Below are positions 1 through 10,780 of a stretch of 64,000 bases of DNA, in pieces. The stretch comes from Halopolyspora algeriensis. Its GTDB lineage: Bacteria > Actinomycetota > Actinomycetes > Mycobacteriales > Pseudonocardiaceae. Location of the stretch: assembly GCF_003337235.1 (NCBI RefSeq), contig NZ_QPJC01000011.1, forward strand, positions 108,682 through 172,681, read 5' to 3'. The notes beneath the pieces were generated by a model. The model had not been told where the DNA came from and searched no databases. It was given only the letters and a program-made list of their open reading frames with translations. Numbering within the stretch: the first letter of the stretch is position 1; each line of letters opens with the position of its first letter. Position numbers and translations under genes: made by a program.

Positions 1-2
1 GC

Positions 3-800
<798 letters not shown>

Positions 801-880
801 GGGAGCCCGCAGCCGGTCCTGCAGCGTCCGGTGCACCGGCTTCGTGCCCGGTGCACCGGTCCATGTCGGCACGGCACTCG

Positions 881-2251
881 CTATGGCTGGATGTTCTGGT
901 TCAGGTGGAACAGGTTGTCCGGATCGTAGGTTCGCTTGACCTCGACCAGACGCTCGTAGTTCTCCCGGTAGTTGGACTTGATCCGGTCCTGGTCGTCGCC
1001 GGCCATGAAGTTGATGTAGCCGCCTTCCTGCGAGTGCGGCGCGGTCGCCGCGTAGTAGTCCCGCACCCAGGAGATGTTCGCCTCGTTGTCGGCGGGGTCG
1101 GGCCACATCCCGGCGATCACGGTCGCGAAGTTCGCATCCCGGTAGGCGAAGGCCGTGGCTTTGGGGGAGACGCGGTGGCAGGCGCCGTTGATCGGATAGA
1201 TGTGCATGGTGGAGTTGACTGCGGGCACCTTCGGCCCGTACCGCAGGTGGGCCTCGATCGCCTCATCGTCGAGCTCGGTGACGAAGTTGGCCTTCCAGTA
1301 GTGCTGCAGCCCCGGCGGGACCAGCGCGTCGAAAGCGCTGTTGAGCTGCGGGTACGGCATCGGCCCCACGTGTTCGGCCACCACCGGCGCCACATCGCGC
1401 AGCGGCTGGACGGCACGCGGCCCTTCCTCGAGCGGTCCGGCCCAGCACGCCACGATCGCGATCAGCGTGTCGCCGTGCCGGTTCGGCGGGATGAACGGCA
1501 AGGGCGGTGCGATCTGGAACGCGGGAAAAGCACCGAGCTCCTCGGGGGCGTTGGCGATGAAGTCACGGTAGAAGCGCAGGACGGTGTCCGCTTGGTCCAG
1601 GTCGTAGAAGATCGGGCCGCCGTAGATGTCGCCGACCGGGGCCAGCTGAAATTCGAACGAGGTCACCACGCCGAAGTTTCCCCCGCCGCCGCGCAGTGCC
1701 CAGAAAAGGTCCGCGTTCTCCCGCTCGCCGGCCACCAGCAGCTTCCCGTCCGCGGTCACGACATCGGCGGAGAGCAGGTTGTCGCAGGACAGGCCGAGTC
1801 CGCGTGCCAGGTAACCGATGCCGCCGCCGAGGGTCAGTCCGCCGACACCGGTCGTGGAGATGATGCCGCCGGTCGTGGCCAGCCCGAAGGCATGGGTCGC
1901 GGCGTTGACATCACCCCATGTGGCCCCGCCCTCGACGCGCGCTGTCCGGTTGCCGGGGTCGACACGAACGCCCCGCATGCCGGAGAGGTCGATCACGACC
2001 CCCTCGTCACAGGTCCCGAATCCGGGCACGCTGTGCCCGCCCCCGCGTACGGCGAGATCGAGCCGGTTCTCGCGCGCGAAGTCGACCGCGGCCATGACGT
2101 CACCGGCGTTGCTGCACCGCACGACCGCGCGGGGATGGCGGTCGATCATGGCATTGTGGACCTTGCGCGCCTCCTCGTAGTCCGGGTCGTGAGGACCGAG
2201 AACCGTCCCACGTGCCCGCTCGCGTACGTCTTCGATGGTGATCGTGGTCAT
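881..2251 (-). CDS. FAD-linked oxidase, berberine-bridge-enzyme-like (PCMH-type FAD domain)
   Basis: A 456-residue flavin oxidase. The N-terminal FAD domain carries RGGGHSVPGFG, whose His is the family's 8-alpha-histidyl attachment site, and GVGGLTLGGGIGYLARG. The Cys that makes a second flavin bond in bicovalent relatives is absent from the ISTTGVGG stretch, so single attachment is inferred. The C-terminal BBE motif (YDPDNLFHLNQNIQP) is intact. The ATG at 2251 was chosen because GAAGGGGA lies about 8 nt upstream and the conserved sequence begins there; the frame stays open further upstream but looks non-coding. Such enzymes oxidise sugars, alcohols or secondary metabolites; the substrate cannot be told. 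It stands alone, convergent with trmI. Confidence 0.9.
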   Translation of the reverse strand: MTTITIEDVRERARGTVLGPHDPDYEEARKVHNAMIDRHPRAVVRCSNAGDVMAAVDFARENRLDLAVRGGGHSVPGFGTCDEGVVIDLSGMRGVRVDPGNRTARVEGGATWGDVNAATHAFGLATTGGIISTTGVGGLTLGGGIGYLARGLGLSCDNLLSADVVTADGKLLVAGERENADLFWALRGGGGNFGVVTSFEFQLAPVGDIYGGPIFYDLDQADTVLRFYRDFIANAPEELGAFPAFQIAPPLPFIPPNRHGDTLIAIVACWAGPLEEGPRAVQPLRDVAPVVAEHVGPMPYPQLNSAFDALVPPGLQHYWKANFVTELDDEAIEAHLRYGPKVPAVNSTMHIYPINGACHRVSPKATAFAYRDANFATVIAGMWPDPADNEANISWVRDYYAATAPHSQEGGYINFMAGDDQDRIKSNYRENYERLVEVKRTYDPDNLFHLNQNIQP

Positions 2252-3204
2252 GATGGAAGTCCCCTTCGCCCGTGCCGGATGAGACCGCCGGTCGAAAGAG
2301 AGACAGGCGACCGAGGAACACCTGTCGTCGCAGCGGCCACACAGAGCAGGATGGCGAGGTGTGGGCGGTCCGTCAGGAACCAATGTTCCATCGGCCGCGG
2401 TATCCCGATCTCCGCCCGGGATGCTTTCGGGAGTCGGGTCTATTCGGTTTTCCTTGTCGACTCCTCGGCTTTGTTCACCGGGATACGCGCGTTCTCCTAC
2501 TACCCCGCCGACTCGCCTCGGCCGATTCATCGATTTTTCGGTTTCCTCCCGTTGCCGCCTGCAACTCGTCGTGGTAGGTGAGCTGCATCGTGATCGGCAT
2601 GCTTCCGCTCGTGGAAGGTGCCGATTGCGCATCGCCGTGGCATCGGAATCGGTGTGGACGACGAACGGGAGTCGCTCGAAGCGCCGTTCGCGGCTCATTC
2701 GGTGGTCCGCTGGGAGGTCCGCCGCCGGAGGCCGAGCTCACAGCGGGATGGCGGGGTGCGCCGGAGAGTTGTATCGGTACAGAGGGACAGCATGGCGTGT
2801 CCGAGACCGTGGTCGTCCCGGTGGGTCGCTGCCCTCTGTGTGCGGTATCACAATGGCGGCAACACGATGTGGAGTTCCAGATAATGGGAAGGAGCGAGTT
2901 TGGTTCTGCGGAAAAAAGAACACCCGAATGCCGATGTGTCTACGCGCAGTAGCGCAGTGGGGTGGGTCATGGGTTTGTGGAACGGGGATCATCCTGCGCT
3001 CCCTACCGTATGTGCATATCGAACGGAGCAGCGGTGAAACGCAACGTGTCCGTGTGGTGGTCGCCGCAGGTACCGAATCGGCGCACTTTGTAGGTATTTG
3101 CGCTCTTCTGTGGCAGTCTGGATCGTCCGGTGCACTCAACGACGCCGCAGTCGTGGGTGATCGCCGGTACCGTGGTGGTACGAGCACGGGAGGAGGGTGC
3201 CGAC
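2252..3204. other. 950-bp region without convincing genes, upstream of the proteasomal ATPase
   Basis: Open frames here (for example 2361-3227 on the plus strand) have arginine/serine-rich translations with no recognisable domain, and base composition is lower in GC than the flanking genes. The stretch holds the promoters of two divergent genes: the FAD oxidase at its left edge and the ATPase at its right edge. A TACCGT box at 3168-3173 could be the -10 element of the ATPase. I see no tRNA-like or repeat structure. Confidence 0.5.
3168..3198 (+). promoter_or_regulatory. candidate -10 box and ribosome binding site of the proteasomal ATPase gene
   Basis: TACCGT at 3168-3173 fits the actinobacterial TANNNT -10 pattern and lies 31 nt before the ATG at 3205. 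The GGGAGGAGGGTG run at 3188-3199 is a strong Shine-Dalgarno and fixes the start. No clear -35 was seen. Confidence 0.4.
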
Positions 3205-4998
3205 ATGCAGCACGACCGTCCCGGTAGCCGGCCTGAAGAGGGCGGGCAGCAGAGCGGTGGCAGCAGTGCCGAGCTCAACAGCCAGATTCGGGAGCTCGAG
3301 GACGAGGTGGCATCGCTTCGTAGCAGGCTCAGCGAATCCCCTCAGCAGGTCAGGTTGCTGGAAAAGCGGCTGGCCGAGGCATCCGAGAGAGTGAGTCAGC
3401 TCACTGAACGGAACGCCAAACTCACCGAGACCTTGAAGGAAGCGCGGAGTCAACTGACGGCCCTGCGTGAAGAAGTCGACCGGCTCGCCCAGCCCCCGAG
3501 CGGGTACGGGGTGTTCCTGGACCGCTACGAGGACGGCACGGTCGACGTATTCACCTCCGGGCGGAAGATGCGGGTCGCCGTATCACCGAACGTGGAAACC
3601 GAGAACCTGCAGCTCGGTCAGACCGTGCGCCTCAACGAGGCGTTGACCGTGGTGGAGGAAGGTTCCTTCGAGCGAGTGGGCGAGGTCTGCACCTTCCGGG
3701 AGATACTGCCGGTGAGTGAATCGGGGCAGCCTGCCCGCGCATTGATCACCGGACACACCGACGAGGAACGCGTCGTCTGGCTGACCGCCCCGATGGTCGA
3801 CGCCGGGCTCAAGTCGGGTGACTCCGTACTGGTCGACAGCAAGGCGGGATACGCCTACGACACCGTTCCCAAGGCCGATGTCGAGGACCTCACGCTGGAG
3901 GAGGTTCCCGATGTCGGTTACCACGACATCGGTGGTTTGGGGAACCAGATCGAAGAGATTCGGGATGCGGTGGAGCTGCCGTTCCTGCACTCCGATCTGT
4001 ACGTGCAGTACCAGCTGCGGCCGCCCAAGGGCGTGTTGCTCTACGGCCCTCCGGGGTGCGGCAAGACACTCATCGCCAAGGCTGTGGCCAACTCGCTGGC
4101 CAAGAAGGTTGCCGCGGCGCGAGGCGATGCGGATGGTCAGGCGAAGTCGTACTTCCTGAACATCAAGGGCCCCGAGCTGCTCAACAAGTTCGTGGGCGAG
4201 ACGGAGCGCCACATCAGGCTGATCTTCCAGCGGGCCAGGGAGAAGGCCTCCGAAGGCACACCGGTGATCGTGTTCTTCGACGAGATGGACTCGATCTTCC
4301 GTACTCGTGGCAGTGGTGTGTCCTCGGACGTGGAGAACACGATCGTGCCCCAGTTGCTCAGTGAGATCGACGGTGTCGAGGGGCTGGAAAACGTCATCGT
4401 CATCGGTGCTTCCAACCGGGAGGACATGATCGATCCGGCGATCCTGCGGCCCGGCAGGCTCGACGTCAAGATCAAGATCGAGCGTCCGGACGCCGAGTCG
4501 GCCAAGGACATCTTCTCGAAGTACCTGACGAAGGAACTGCCGATTCACGAGGAGGATCTGCGCGAGTTCGGTGGCGACCCGGCCACGTGTGTGGACGCGA
4601 TGATCCAGACCACGGTCGAACGGATGTACGCCGAGACCGACGAGAACCGGTTCCTGGAGGTCACCTACGCAAACGGGGACAAGGAGATCCTGTACTTCAA
4701 GGACTTCAACTCCGGTGCGATGATCCAGAACATTGTGGACCGGGCGAAGAAGGCCGCGATCAAGTCGACCCTCGACACCGGTCAACCGGGACTGCGGGTG
4801 CAGAACCTGCAGGACGCGATCATCGACGAGTTCTCCGAGAACGAGGATCTGCCCAACACCACCAACCCGGACGATTGGGCACGGATCTCCGGTAAGAAGG
4901 GGGAGCGGATCGTCTACATCCGGACCCTGGTCAGCGGTAAGAACCAGGAATCCGGGCGGGCGATCGACACGGCCACCAACACCGGCCAGTACCTGTAA
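3205..4998 (+). CDS. mpa: Proteasome-associated AAA ATPase (Mpa/ARC)
   Basis: A hexameric ATPase that recognises pupylated proteins, unfolds them and feeds them to the 20S proteasome. The 597 residues show an N-terminal coiled coil (about residues 25-90, heptad-rich, the Pup-binding part), OB-fold domains, and an AAA domain with Walker A GPPGCGKT (about residue 283) and Walker [10 protein letters not shown] (about residue 355). The C-terminus is TGQYL, the short tail with penultimate Tyr that docks into and opens the proteasome alpha ring. The ATG at 3205 has a strong GGAGGAGGG site 7-12 nt upstream. Length matches the family (about 590-610). It heads the cluster leading to dop, pup, prcB and prcA. 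Confidence 0.97.
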   Translation: MQHDRPGSRPEEGGQQSGGSSAELNSQIRELEDEVASLRSRLSESPQQVRLLEKRLAEASERVSQLTERNAKLTETLKEARSQLTALREEVDRLAQPPSGYGVFLDRYEDGTVDVFTSGRKMRVAVSPNVETENLQLGQTVRLNEALTVVEEGSFERVGEVCTFREILPVSESGQPARALITGHTDEERVVWLTAPMVDAGLKSGDSVLVDSKAGYAYDTVPKADVEDLTLEEVPDVGYHDIGGLGNQIEEIRDAVELPFLHSDLYVQYQLRPPKGVLLYGPPGCGKTLIAKAVANSLAKKVAAARGDADGQAKSYFLNIKGPELLNKFVGETERHIRLIFQRAREKASEGTPVIVFFDEMDSIFRTRGSGVSSDVENTIVPQLLSEIDGVEGLENVIVIGASNREDMIDPAILRPGRLDVKIKIERPDAESAKDIFSKYLTKELPIHEEDLREFGGDPATCVDAMIQTTVERMYAETDENRFLEVTYANGDKEILYFKDFNSGAMIQNIVDRAKKAAIKSTLDTGQPGLRVQNLQDAIIDEFSENEDLPNTTNPDDWARISGKKGERIVYIRTLVSGKNQESGRAIDTATNTGQYL

Positions 4999-5008
4999 CC
5001 TCGATCGC

Positions 5009-5053
5009 CACGCCGGGGGAGGTCGCCGTCGGTGGCCTCCCCCGGCGTGTTTC
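5009..5053 (+). terminator. Intrinsic-type terminator after the proteasomal ATPase gene
   Basis: A perfect 14-bp stem (CACGCCGGGGGAGG at 5009-5022, pairing with 5036-5049) with a 13-nt loop begins 11 nt after the ATPase stop and is followed by TTT. It separates the ATPase transcript from the aldo/keto reductase gene. Confidence 0.8.
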
Positions 5054-5079
5054 GGGTGTCGGCGGCAGCGGACAGCGGT

Positions 5080-5092
5080 TACGTTGCCCTCG
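5080..5092 (+). promoter_or_regulatory. Leaderless-type -10 box of the aldo/keto reductase gene
   Basis: TACGTT (5080-5085) lies 7 nt before the ATG at 5093 and there is no Shine-Dalgarno sequence, which fits a transcript starting at or next to the start codon. Confidence 0.5.
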
Positions 5093-6046
5093 ATGAGTGA
5101 GGCAGCGCGGGAACCGTCGGAGCGGATCGGAGTGGGACTGGCTGCGCTGGGGCGGCCCGCCTACATCAATGTGGGACGTGCTGGCGCACTGCCCGACGAG
5201 CGCAGTGTGGAAACGATGCGGGCGCGTACGGGCGCTGTCCTGGACGCGGCCTATGCACACGGCGTGCGCTGGGTCGATACCGCACGTTCCTACGGTAGTG
5301 CCGAGCAGTTCCTCGCCGGGTGGCTGCAGCAGCGTGGTCACGGGGATGTGACCGTGTCCAGCAAGTGGGGCTACGTCTACGTCGCCGAATGGCGGGTGGA
5401 GACCGAGGTCCACGAGGTCAAGGAGCATTCCGTGGAACGCCTGCGGGAGCAGTGGCCGGCGACCCGGGAACTGCTCGGCGATCACGTGAAGCTGTACCAG
5501 GTGCACTCGCTGACCGAGGACAGCCCGCTTTTCGACGACGTCGAGCTGCAGCAGGAGCTGGCCCGGCTGCGCGATTCCGGGGTGCGCATCGGGATGTCCA
5601 CCAGCGGGGCCGGGCAGGCCGAGACGATCGAACGTGCCCGGACACTGCAGGTCGGCGGTGAGCCACTGTTCAGCGCCGTGCAGTCCACGTGGAACACGCT
5701 GGAGCCGTCGGTGGGCCCGGCGCTGCAGCACGTTCACGACATCGACTGGCACGTGCTGGTGAAGGAGACCCTGGCCAACGGGCGTCTCGCCGTGCACCCG
5801 CCGGAGAGGCTCACCCGTATCGCGCAGCGTCACGGTGTCACCGAGGACACGGTGGCGCTGGCGCATGTGCTGGCCCAGCCCTGGGCGGACACGGTGCTCA
5901 TCGGCCCTGCCGGTGTCGAGCAGTTGGAGAGCAACCTGGCGGCGTGCTCCCTGCGGCTCGACCACGAGGACTTCGACGAGCTCGCAACACTGGCCAGTGA
6001 CCCGGCGACCTACTGGGGCGAACGCGCGGCCCTGCCCTGGCACTGA
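5093..6046 (+). CDS. Aldo/keto reductase family oxidoreductase
   Basis: A 317-residue NADPH-dependent reductase-like protein with the (alpha/beta)8 fold of the family. The catalytic tetrad can be read as Asp in RWVDTARSYG, Tyr in the same motif, Lys in VSSKWGY and His in YQVHSL. The C-terminal part has the cofactor-binding pattern around ADTVLIGPAGVEQLESNL. The ATG at 5093 is chosen because homology begins a few residues later and a TANNNT box sits directly upstream. The substrate is unknown. It sits between the proteasomal ATPase and dop but is transcriptionally separated from the former by a strong hairpin, so no role in pupylation is implied. Confidence 0.9.
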   Translation: MSEAAREPSERIGVGLAALGRPAYINVGRAGALPDERSVETMRARTGAVLDAAYAHGVRWVDTARSYGSAEQFLAGWLQQRGHGDVTVSSKWGYVYVAEWRVETEVHEVKEHSVERLREQWPATRELLGDHVKLYQVHSLTEDSPLFDDVELQQELARLRDSGVRIGMSTSGAGQAETIERARTLQVGGEPLFSAVQSTWNTLEPSVGPALQHVHDIDWHVLVKETLANGRLAVHPPERLTRIAQRHGVTEDTVALAHVLAQPWADTVLIGPAGVEQLESNLAACSLRLDHEDFDELATLASDPATYWGERAALPWH

Positions 6047-6202
6047 CCGGCGCGAACTCCGCCCCGAGCGAAATTCGGTTCCACCCGGGACGGGCGGCCG
6101 GACGGAATCGTCCCGGGAGCCGGTCACCTCGGGTGGGACAGGCGCGGATGTCCGTCTGGCGGCTGCCCGGGGCGGAACAGGCCCGGGGCCTGCCCTGAGT
6201 CC

Positions 6203-6721
6203 TCACACGGCCCACCGCGAGGCCAGCCACTCCTCGAGGAACTGGCGCCCGTCGGGCACGAACGGCCGGTCCGGATCGTCGAGCAGGGCATGCAGCTCGG
6301 GGAGAGACGCCCACCATCCCTCGGCGACCTCCTCGGGCTGGTGGACGATCGGTCCGTCCCAGGAGACCTCGTGCAGGAATGCGTGGAACCGCACGCTTGC
6401 CCGCTGGTGAACCGTGCGGAACAGGAAACGGGGAGCGGCGTCGATACCGAGCTCCTCGGCGAGCTCTCGCCGCGCGGTCCGCTCGGGTGCCTCGCCCGCC
6501 GCGACGACGCCTCCGGCCCAGCAGTCGTACAGGCCGGGATAGACGTCCTTGGTGCTGGTGCGCCGGTGTACGTACACCGACTGCCCGTCGGGCGAACGCA
6601 CGAGCACCGATGTGGCCGCGTGCCAGAGCCCCTCGTGGCGCATCCTGGCGCGTGTGGCCGAGCCGGTCACCCGTCCGGACGCATCGTAGACCGCCACCTG
6701 CTCCTCGTCTCCGCCCACCAC
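6203..6721 (-). CDS. NUDIX hydrolase
   Basis: A small pyrophosphohydrolase with a complete Nudix box, GVVAAGE followed by [16 protein letters not shown], matching GX5EX7REUXEEXGU. Flanking sequence ([19 protein letters not shown]) places it with the Nudix group related to isopentenyl-diphosphate isomerase and YfcD; the substrate is unknown. All candidate starts are GTG. I chose 6721 (about 172 residues) because GGGTGGGA lies about 8 nt upstream and the conserved part starts soon after; the GTG at 6772 would add 17 unconserved residues and leave only 35 bp to the divergent dop gene. Confidence 0.88.
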   Translation of the reverse strand: MVGGDEEQVAVYDASGRVTGSATRARMRHEGLWHAATSVLVRSPDGQSVYVHRRTSTKDVYPGLYDCWAGGVVAAGEAPERTARRELAEELGIDAAPRFLFRTVHQRASVRFHAFLHEVSWDGPIVHQPEEVAEGWWASLPELHALLDDPDRPFVPDGRQFLEEWLASRWAV

Positions 6722-6794
6722 GAGAGTGTCCCACCCGCTGCCCGTCTTCCCCGTGCCGTGTGCCCACGCCACGCACGACCGCGGCCGGAACCCG

Positions 6795-6807
6795 TAGGCT
6801 GAGCGGT
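6795..6807 (+). promoter_or_regulatory. Leaderless-type -10 box of dop
   Basis: TAGGCT (6795-6800) lies 7 nt before the dop ATG, with no ribosome binding site in between. This is the standard spacing of leaderless actinobacterial mRNAs. Confidence 0.55.
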
Positions 6808-8307
6808 ATGCGGCGGATCATGGGAACCGAGGTGGAGTACGGAATCGTCGTACCGGGGGATTCGGCGGCGAACCCGGTGCTGACCTCCACCCACATCGTG
6901 CTCGCCTACGCGGCGGCTGCGGACATCCCCCGGGCGCGGCGCGCCCGGTGGGACTACGAGGTCGAATCACCTCTGCGCGACGCCCGTGGTTTCGACCTGG
7001 GAGCCACGTCCAACCAGACCAACGGTTCGGAGGGTGACGACCTGGGGGCGGCCAACGTCATACTGACCAACGGAGCACGGCTCTACGTCGACCACGCCCA
7101 TCCCGAGTACTCGGCGCCCGAGGTGACGAACCCGCGGGATGTCGTGATCTGGGACAAGGCCGGTGAGCGGATCATGGAGGAGGCCGCCATGCGGGCGGCC
7201 AGTGTGCCCGGAACGGCTCCGATGCAGCTCTACAAGAACAATGTCGACGGCAAGGGGGCCAGCTACGGCAGCCACGAGAACTACCTCTGCTCGCGGGACA
7301 CCCCGTTCACGGCGGTCATTTCCGGGCTGACGCCGTTCTTCGCCTCTCGCCAGGTCGTCTGCGGATCCGGCCGGGTGGGCATCGGTCAGGCGGGCGAGAA
7401 AGCGGGCTTCCAGCTGTCCCAGCGTTCCGACTACATCGAGGTCGAGGTCGGCCTGGAAACCACCCTCAAGCGCGGCATCATCAACACCCGGGACGAACCG
7501 CACGCCGATGCCGACAAGTATCGCAGGCTGCACGTCATCCTCGGTGACGCCAATCTGGCCGAGACCTCCACGTACCTGAAGGCGGGAACCGCCGGCCTGG
7601 TGCTGGACATGATCGAGGCCGGCCGGCGTTTCGACGACCTGAAACTCGCCGATCCGGTGCAGGCGGTGCACGAGCTCAGCCACGATCCGACCCTGCGCCA
7701 GACGGTGGAACTCGCCGACGGTCGCCGATTCACCGGACTCGACCTGCAGCGTGCTTACCACGAGCGAGCCGCACGCCACGTCGAGCAGCACGGTGGTGAT
7801 GAGACCACCCGCGATGTGCTCGACACCTGGGGTGAGGTGCTCGATCTGCTCGGCGGTGATCCGATGGACTGCGCGGATCGGCTGGACTGGCCGGCCAAGC
7901 TGCAGTTGCTGGAGAGCTATCGCAGCAGGGACAACCTGGGGTGGGCCTCACCGCGGCTGCACATGATCGACCTGCAGTACTCCGATGTCCGGATGGGCAA
8001 GGGGCTGTACAACCGTCTGGTCACGCGGGGCTCGATGCGGCGACTGGTCAGCGAGGAGGAGGTGCGTGCGGCGGTGACGGAGCCGCCGGAGGACACCCGT
8101 GCCTACTTCCGGGGCCGGTGCCTGGAGCGCTACCCGTCCGCCGTGGCCGCCGCTTCCTGGGACTCGGTCATCTTCGACCTCGGCCGGGATTCGCTGGTGC
8201 GGATCCCGACGCTGGAACCGCTGCGGGGAACCCGGGCCCACGTGGGCGAGCTGCTGGAGGCGGCGACCAGCGCCGAGGAGCTGGTCGACTCGCTCACCAA
8301 CGGATGA
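6808..8307 (+). CDS. dop: Deamidase/depupylase Dop
   Basis: Dop converts the C-terminal Gln of Pup to Glu so that Pup can be ligated, and also removes Pup from substrates. It belongs to the glutamine-synthetase-like carboxylate-amine ligase superfamily and is a paralogue of PafA. The 499 residues start [14 protein letters not shown]; the metal/ATP-site Glu is in GTEVEYG and the catalytic Asp is D95 in [11 protein letters not shown]. Later conserved stretches are [28 protein letters not shown] and [15 protein letters not shown]. The 180-bp gap to pup contains a 7-bp hairpin (8360-8379). Its presence matches a Pup that ends in Gln. Confidence 0.96.
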   Translation: MRRIMGTEVEYGIVVPGDSAANPVLTSTHIVLAYAAAADIPRARRARWDYEVESPLRDARGFDLGATSNQTNGSEGDDLGAANVILTNGARLYVDHAHPEYSAPEVTNPRDVVIWDKAGERIMEEAAMRAASVPGTAPMQLYKNNVDGKGASYGSHENYLCSRDTPFTAVISGLTPFFASRQVVCGSGRVGIGQAGEKAGFQLSQRSDYIEVEVGLETTLKRGIINTRDEPHADADKYRRLHVILGDANLAETSTYLKAGTAGLVLDMIEAGRRFDDLKLADPVQAVHELSHDPTLRQTVELADGRRFTGLDLQRAYHERAARHVEQHGGDETTRDVLDTWGEVLDLLGGDPMDCADRLDWPAKLQLLESYRSRDNLGWASPRLHMIDLQYSDVRMGKGLYNRLVTRGSMRRLVSEEEVRAAVTEPPEDTRAYFRGRCLERYPSAVAAASWDSVIFDLGRDSLVRIPTLEPLRGTRAHVGELLEAATSAEELVDSLTNG

Positions 8308-8488
8308 GTGAGGAGTGCGGCATGCCGGACGTTCCAATGTCTGAAAAGATCACGACAGACGCCCACTTGGATGTGGGCGGATGTAGGGTTCGCTAGGTAG
8401 TGTTCACGGCAGGATGCCCTGCGTTCCGGTGCACCGGTTGCGGTGGGACGTGGAAGGTATCCGCGAGGACAACCACCGGGAGGGCGAG

Positions 8489-8686
8489 ATGTCCCAGGAT
8501 AAGGCTCAGCGGCACGACAACGGCGATGGCGGCGACGACGAAGCCACGGGTGCGGAAGCCGCTGGTCAGGAGCGTCGCGAGAAACTCGGTGAGGACGTGG
8601 ACACCATCCTGGACGAGATCGACGACGTTCTGGAGGAGAACGCCGAGGACTTCGTCCGTGCCTATGTCCAGAAGGGCGGTCAGTGA
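8489..8686 (+). CDS. pup: Prokaryotic ubiquitin-like protein Pup
   Basis: A 65-residue, largely disordered protein modifier attached through its C-terminus to lysines of proteins destined for the proteasome. The sequence is acidic and Gly/Asp-rich at the N-terminus, has the helix-forming part (EKLGEDVDTILDEIDDVLEE) that binds the ATPase coiled coil, and ends YVQKGGQ. The terminal Gln has to be deamidated by Dop before ligation by PafA. The ATG at 8489 was chosen over an upstream in-frame start because CGGGAGGG lies just before it and the length matches the family (about 64 residues). It is followed by prcB after 143 bp. Confidence 0.97.
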   Translation: MSQDKAQRHDNGDGGDDEATGAEAAGQERREKLGEDVDTILDEIDDVLEENAEDFVRAYVQKGGQ

Positions 8687-8829
8687 TCGATATGCGCGCG
8701 CCGGTCGGTCCGTGCCTGTGGGCCGACCGGCGCACGTGTGCCCGGTTGCCACGTGTCCGGCAGCACAACCTCGTCACCCGGCACGAGTGCCCGTGACGTT
8801 GCTGCACCAGTTACTTCGAGCAGGAGACG

Positions 8830-9687
8830 ATGTCGCTGATGGAACCCAGCTCGCCTCGGAACTTTCCGGGACAGGCCCTGCCTCCCGCGTACCTCACGCC
8901 GGGATCCTCGTCGTTCACGGATTTCCTCCGCAGTGCGGCACCCGAGCTGATGCCCGGGTATTCCGAGCACTCCGAGGGTCGGGTCGAAGCCCCGCACGGC
9001 ACGACCATCGTCGCCCTGACGTTCCGCGGCGGGGTGCTGCTGGCCGGCGATCGACGAGCCACGATGGGCAACCTGATCGCGCAGCGGGACATGGAAAAGG
9101 TCTATGTCACCGATGACTATTCCGCGGTGGGCATCGCCGGTACCGCGGGAATCGCGCTGGAGATGGTGCGCCTGTACTCCATCGAGCTCGAACACTACGA
9201 AAAGCTCGAAGGTGTGCGGCTGTCGCTCGACGGCAAGGCGAACAAGCTCGCCACGATGCTGCGCGGGAACCTGCAGGGGGCGATCGCGGGACTGGCGGTG
9301 CTGCCGTTGTTCGCCGGATACGACACCGAGGCCGACGACCCCGAGCGGGCGGGCCGGATCGTCACCTACGACATCACCGGCGGGCGGTACAACGAGACCG
9401 GCGGGTACCACGCGGTCGGCTCCGGATCGGTGTTCGCGAAGTCGGCGCTGAAGAAGCGGCACGACCCCGACGCCGACCTCGATTCCGCGATCCGCAACGC
9501 CGTGGAGGCGCTCTACGACGCCGCCGACGACGACACGGCCACCGGTGGCCCCGATCTGTCCCGCCGGATCTATCCGTCGGTGGTCACGATCACCGGGCCC
9601 GAAGGCGCGGTTCGGTTGTCGGAGGAACAGGCGGCCTCGGTGGCCGAGGACGTCGTCAACCGGCGCCGGGAAATCCCGGGCGGCTGA
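8830..9687 (+). CDS. prcB: 20S proteasome beta subunit, catalytic
   Basis: Forms the two inner catalytic rings of the 20S core. The 285-residue precursor has a propeptide of 57 residues ending EAPHG, followed by the mature N-terminus TTIVALTF, so Thr58 is the autocatalytically exposed nucleophile. The usual Asp and Lys partners lie in LAGDRRAT and downstream. The ATG at 8830 has a GCAGGAG ribosome site. prcA follows after 89 bp, suggesting a pup-prcB-prcA unit. Confidence 0.97.
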   Translation: MSLMEPSSPRNFPGQALPPAYLTPGSSSFTDFLRSAAPELMPGYSEHSEGRVEAPHGTTIVALTFRGGVLLAGDRRATMGNLIAQRDMEKVYVTDDYSAVGIAGTAGIALEMVRLYSIELEHYEKLEGVRLSLDGKANKLATMLRGNLQGAIAGLAVLPLFAGYDTEADDPERAGRIVTYDITGGRYNETGGYHAVGSGSVFAKSALKKRHDPDADLDSAIRNAVEALYDAADDDTATGGPDLSRRIYPSVVTITGPEGAVRLSEEQAASVAEDVVNRRREIPGG

Positions 9688-9776
9688 TTCACCCGGCCTC
9701 AACATCTTTCGTTTCGAACCCGACCCATCCACCCGTCAGGCCAGCGCCGAACGATTCGAGCCAGGAGTCCACAGCC

Positions 9777-10556
9777 GTGACGATGCCGTTCTACACCTCG
9801 CCCGAGCAGTTGATGCGAGAGCGCTCCGAGCTCGCCCGGAAGGGCATCGCCCGGGGACGCAGCGTGGTGGTGCTCAAGTACGCCGGGGGCGTGCTGTTCG
9901 TGGCCGAGAACCCCTCGACCACCCTGCACAAAATCTCCGAGATCTACGACCGGATCGGCTTCGCCGCGGTGGGTCGCTACAGCGAGTTCGAGAACCTGCG
10001 GATGGCGGGCATCCGCATGGCCGACGTGAAGGGTTATTCCTACGACCGCCGGGATGTCACCGGCCGGGCGCTGGCCAATGCCTACGCGCAGACACTCGGT
10101 GCGATCTTCACCGAGCAGGTCAAGCCGTTCGAGGTGGAGATCTGCGTCGGTGAAGTGGGATCGACGGCCGAGTTCGACCAGCTCTACCGCCTGACCTATG
10201 ACGGCTCGATCGTGGACGAGCCGCAGTACGTGGTGATGGGTGGCCAGGCCGAGACGATCACCACGGCGCTGAAGCAGTCCTTCACCGAGGGGCTCGAACT
10301 GCGGGACGCCATCGCCACTGCCATCCGCGCGCTGTCCTCGGACGGGGAGAGCTCCCGCGAGCTGGGTGTCGGCCAGCTCGAGGTGGCGGTTCTGGAACGG
10401 TCCAGGCCCCATCGCACCTTCCGCCGGATCTCCGGCGCGGCGCTGCGGGAGTTGCTGCCCGGTTCCGGAGAGTCGGGCTCGGGCGAGCAATCGGCGTCGG
10501 CTCCGGGCGGGGACGAGTCCGGTGCAGGCGGCGATGTTGCACAGGGTGACCGGTGA
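9777..10556 (+). CDS. prcA: 20S proteasome alpha subunit
   Basis: Forms the outer rings of the proteasome that gate substrate entry and receive the C-terminal tail of the ATPase. The 259 residues start [20 protein letters not shown] and run through the Ntn-hydrolase fold ([19 protein letters not shown]) without a catalytic Thr, as expected for alpha subunits. The C-terminus is a Gly/Ser/Glu-rich tail. The GTG start at 9777 is preceded by AGGAG with 9-nt spacing. Confidence 0.96.
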   Translation: MTMPFYTSPEQLMRERSELARKGIARGRSVVVLKYAGGVLFVAENPSTTLHKISEIYDRIGFAAVGRYSEFENLRMAGIRMADVKGYSYDRRDVTGRALANAYAQTLGAIFTEQVKPFEVEICVGEVGSTAEFDQLYRLTYDGSIVDEPQYVVMGGQAETITTALKQSFTEGLELRDAIATAIRALSSDGESSRELGVGQLEVAVLERSRPHRTFRRISGAALRELLPGSGESGSGEQSASAPGGDESGAGGDVAQGDR

Positions 10557-10589
10557 CGCGGTCGCGAACTGATTTTTTTCCGCGGTGAT

Positions 10590-10613
10590 CCGGCGGGAAA
10601 ACGGTCCCGCCGG
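10590..10613 (+). terminator. GC-rich hairpin after prcA, possible terminator
   Basis: CCGGCGGGA (10590-10598) pairs perfectly with 10605-10613 across a 6-nt loop, 33 nt after the prcA stop. No T-run follows, so it may be an attenuator or an RNA-end stabiliser rather than a classical terminator. Confidence 0.45.
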
Positions 10614-10768
10614 CTGCGCTTCAACCGCAGCAAAAGCGCTATGAGCTGCAAAAACAGGTCCGTTTCTCGGTGTGGGCTCCGGATTTGACCACTGTCGGCG
10701 AGCATCTCGGGGCTTGCCGGGGGCCGTCGGCCCTCGAACGGCGGACCGCCGAGGTCGGCCAAGACGCC

Positions 10769-10780
10769 TAGTGTGGAGAC
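10769..10780 (+). promoter_or_regulatory. Leaderless-type -10 box of pafA
   Basis: TAGTGT (10769-10774) stands 6 nt before the pafA ATG. The intervening GGAGAC is too close to the ATG to act as a good ribosome binding site. Confidence 0.5.

Noticed and set aside
2361..3227. Plus-strand frame of 288 codons upstream of the proteasomal ATPase
   Set aside because: Ser/Arg-rich, no domain, no ribosome site, and it runs into the ATPase gene in another frame.
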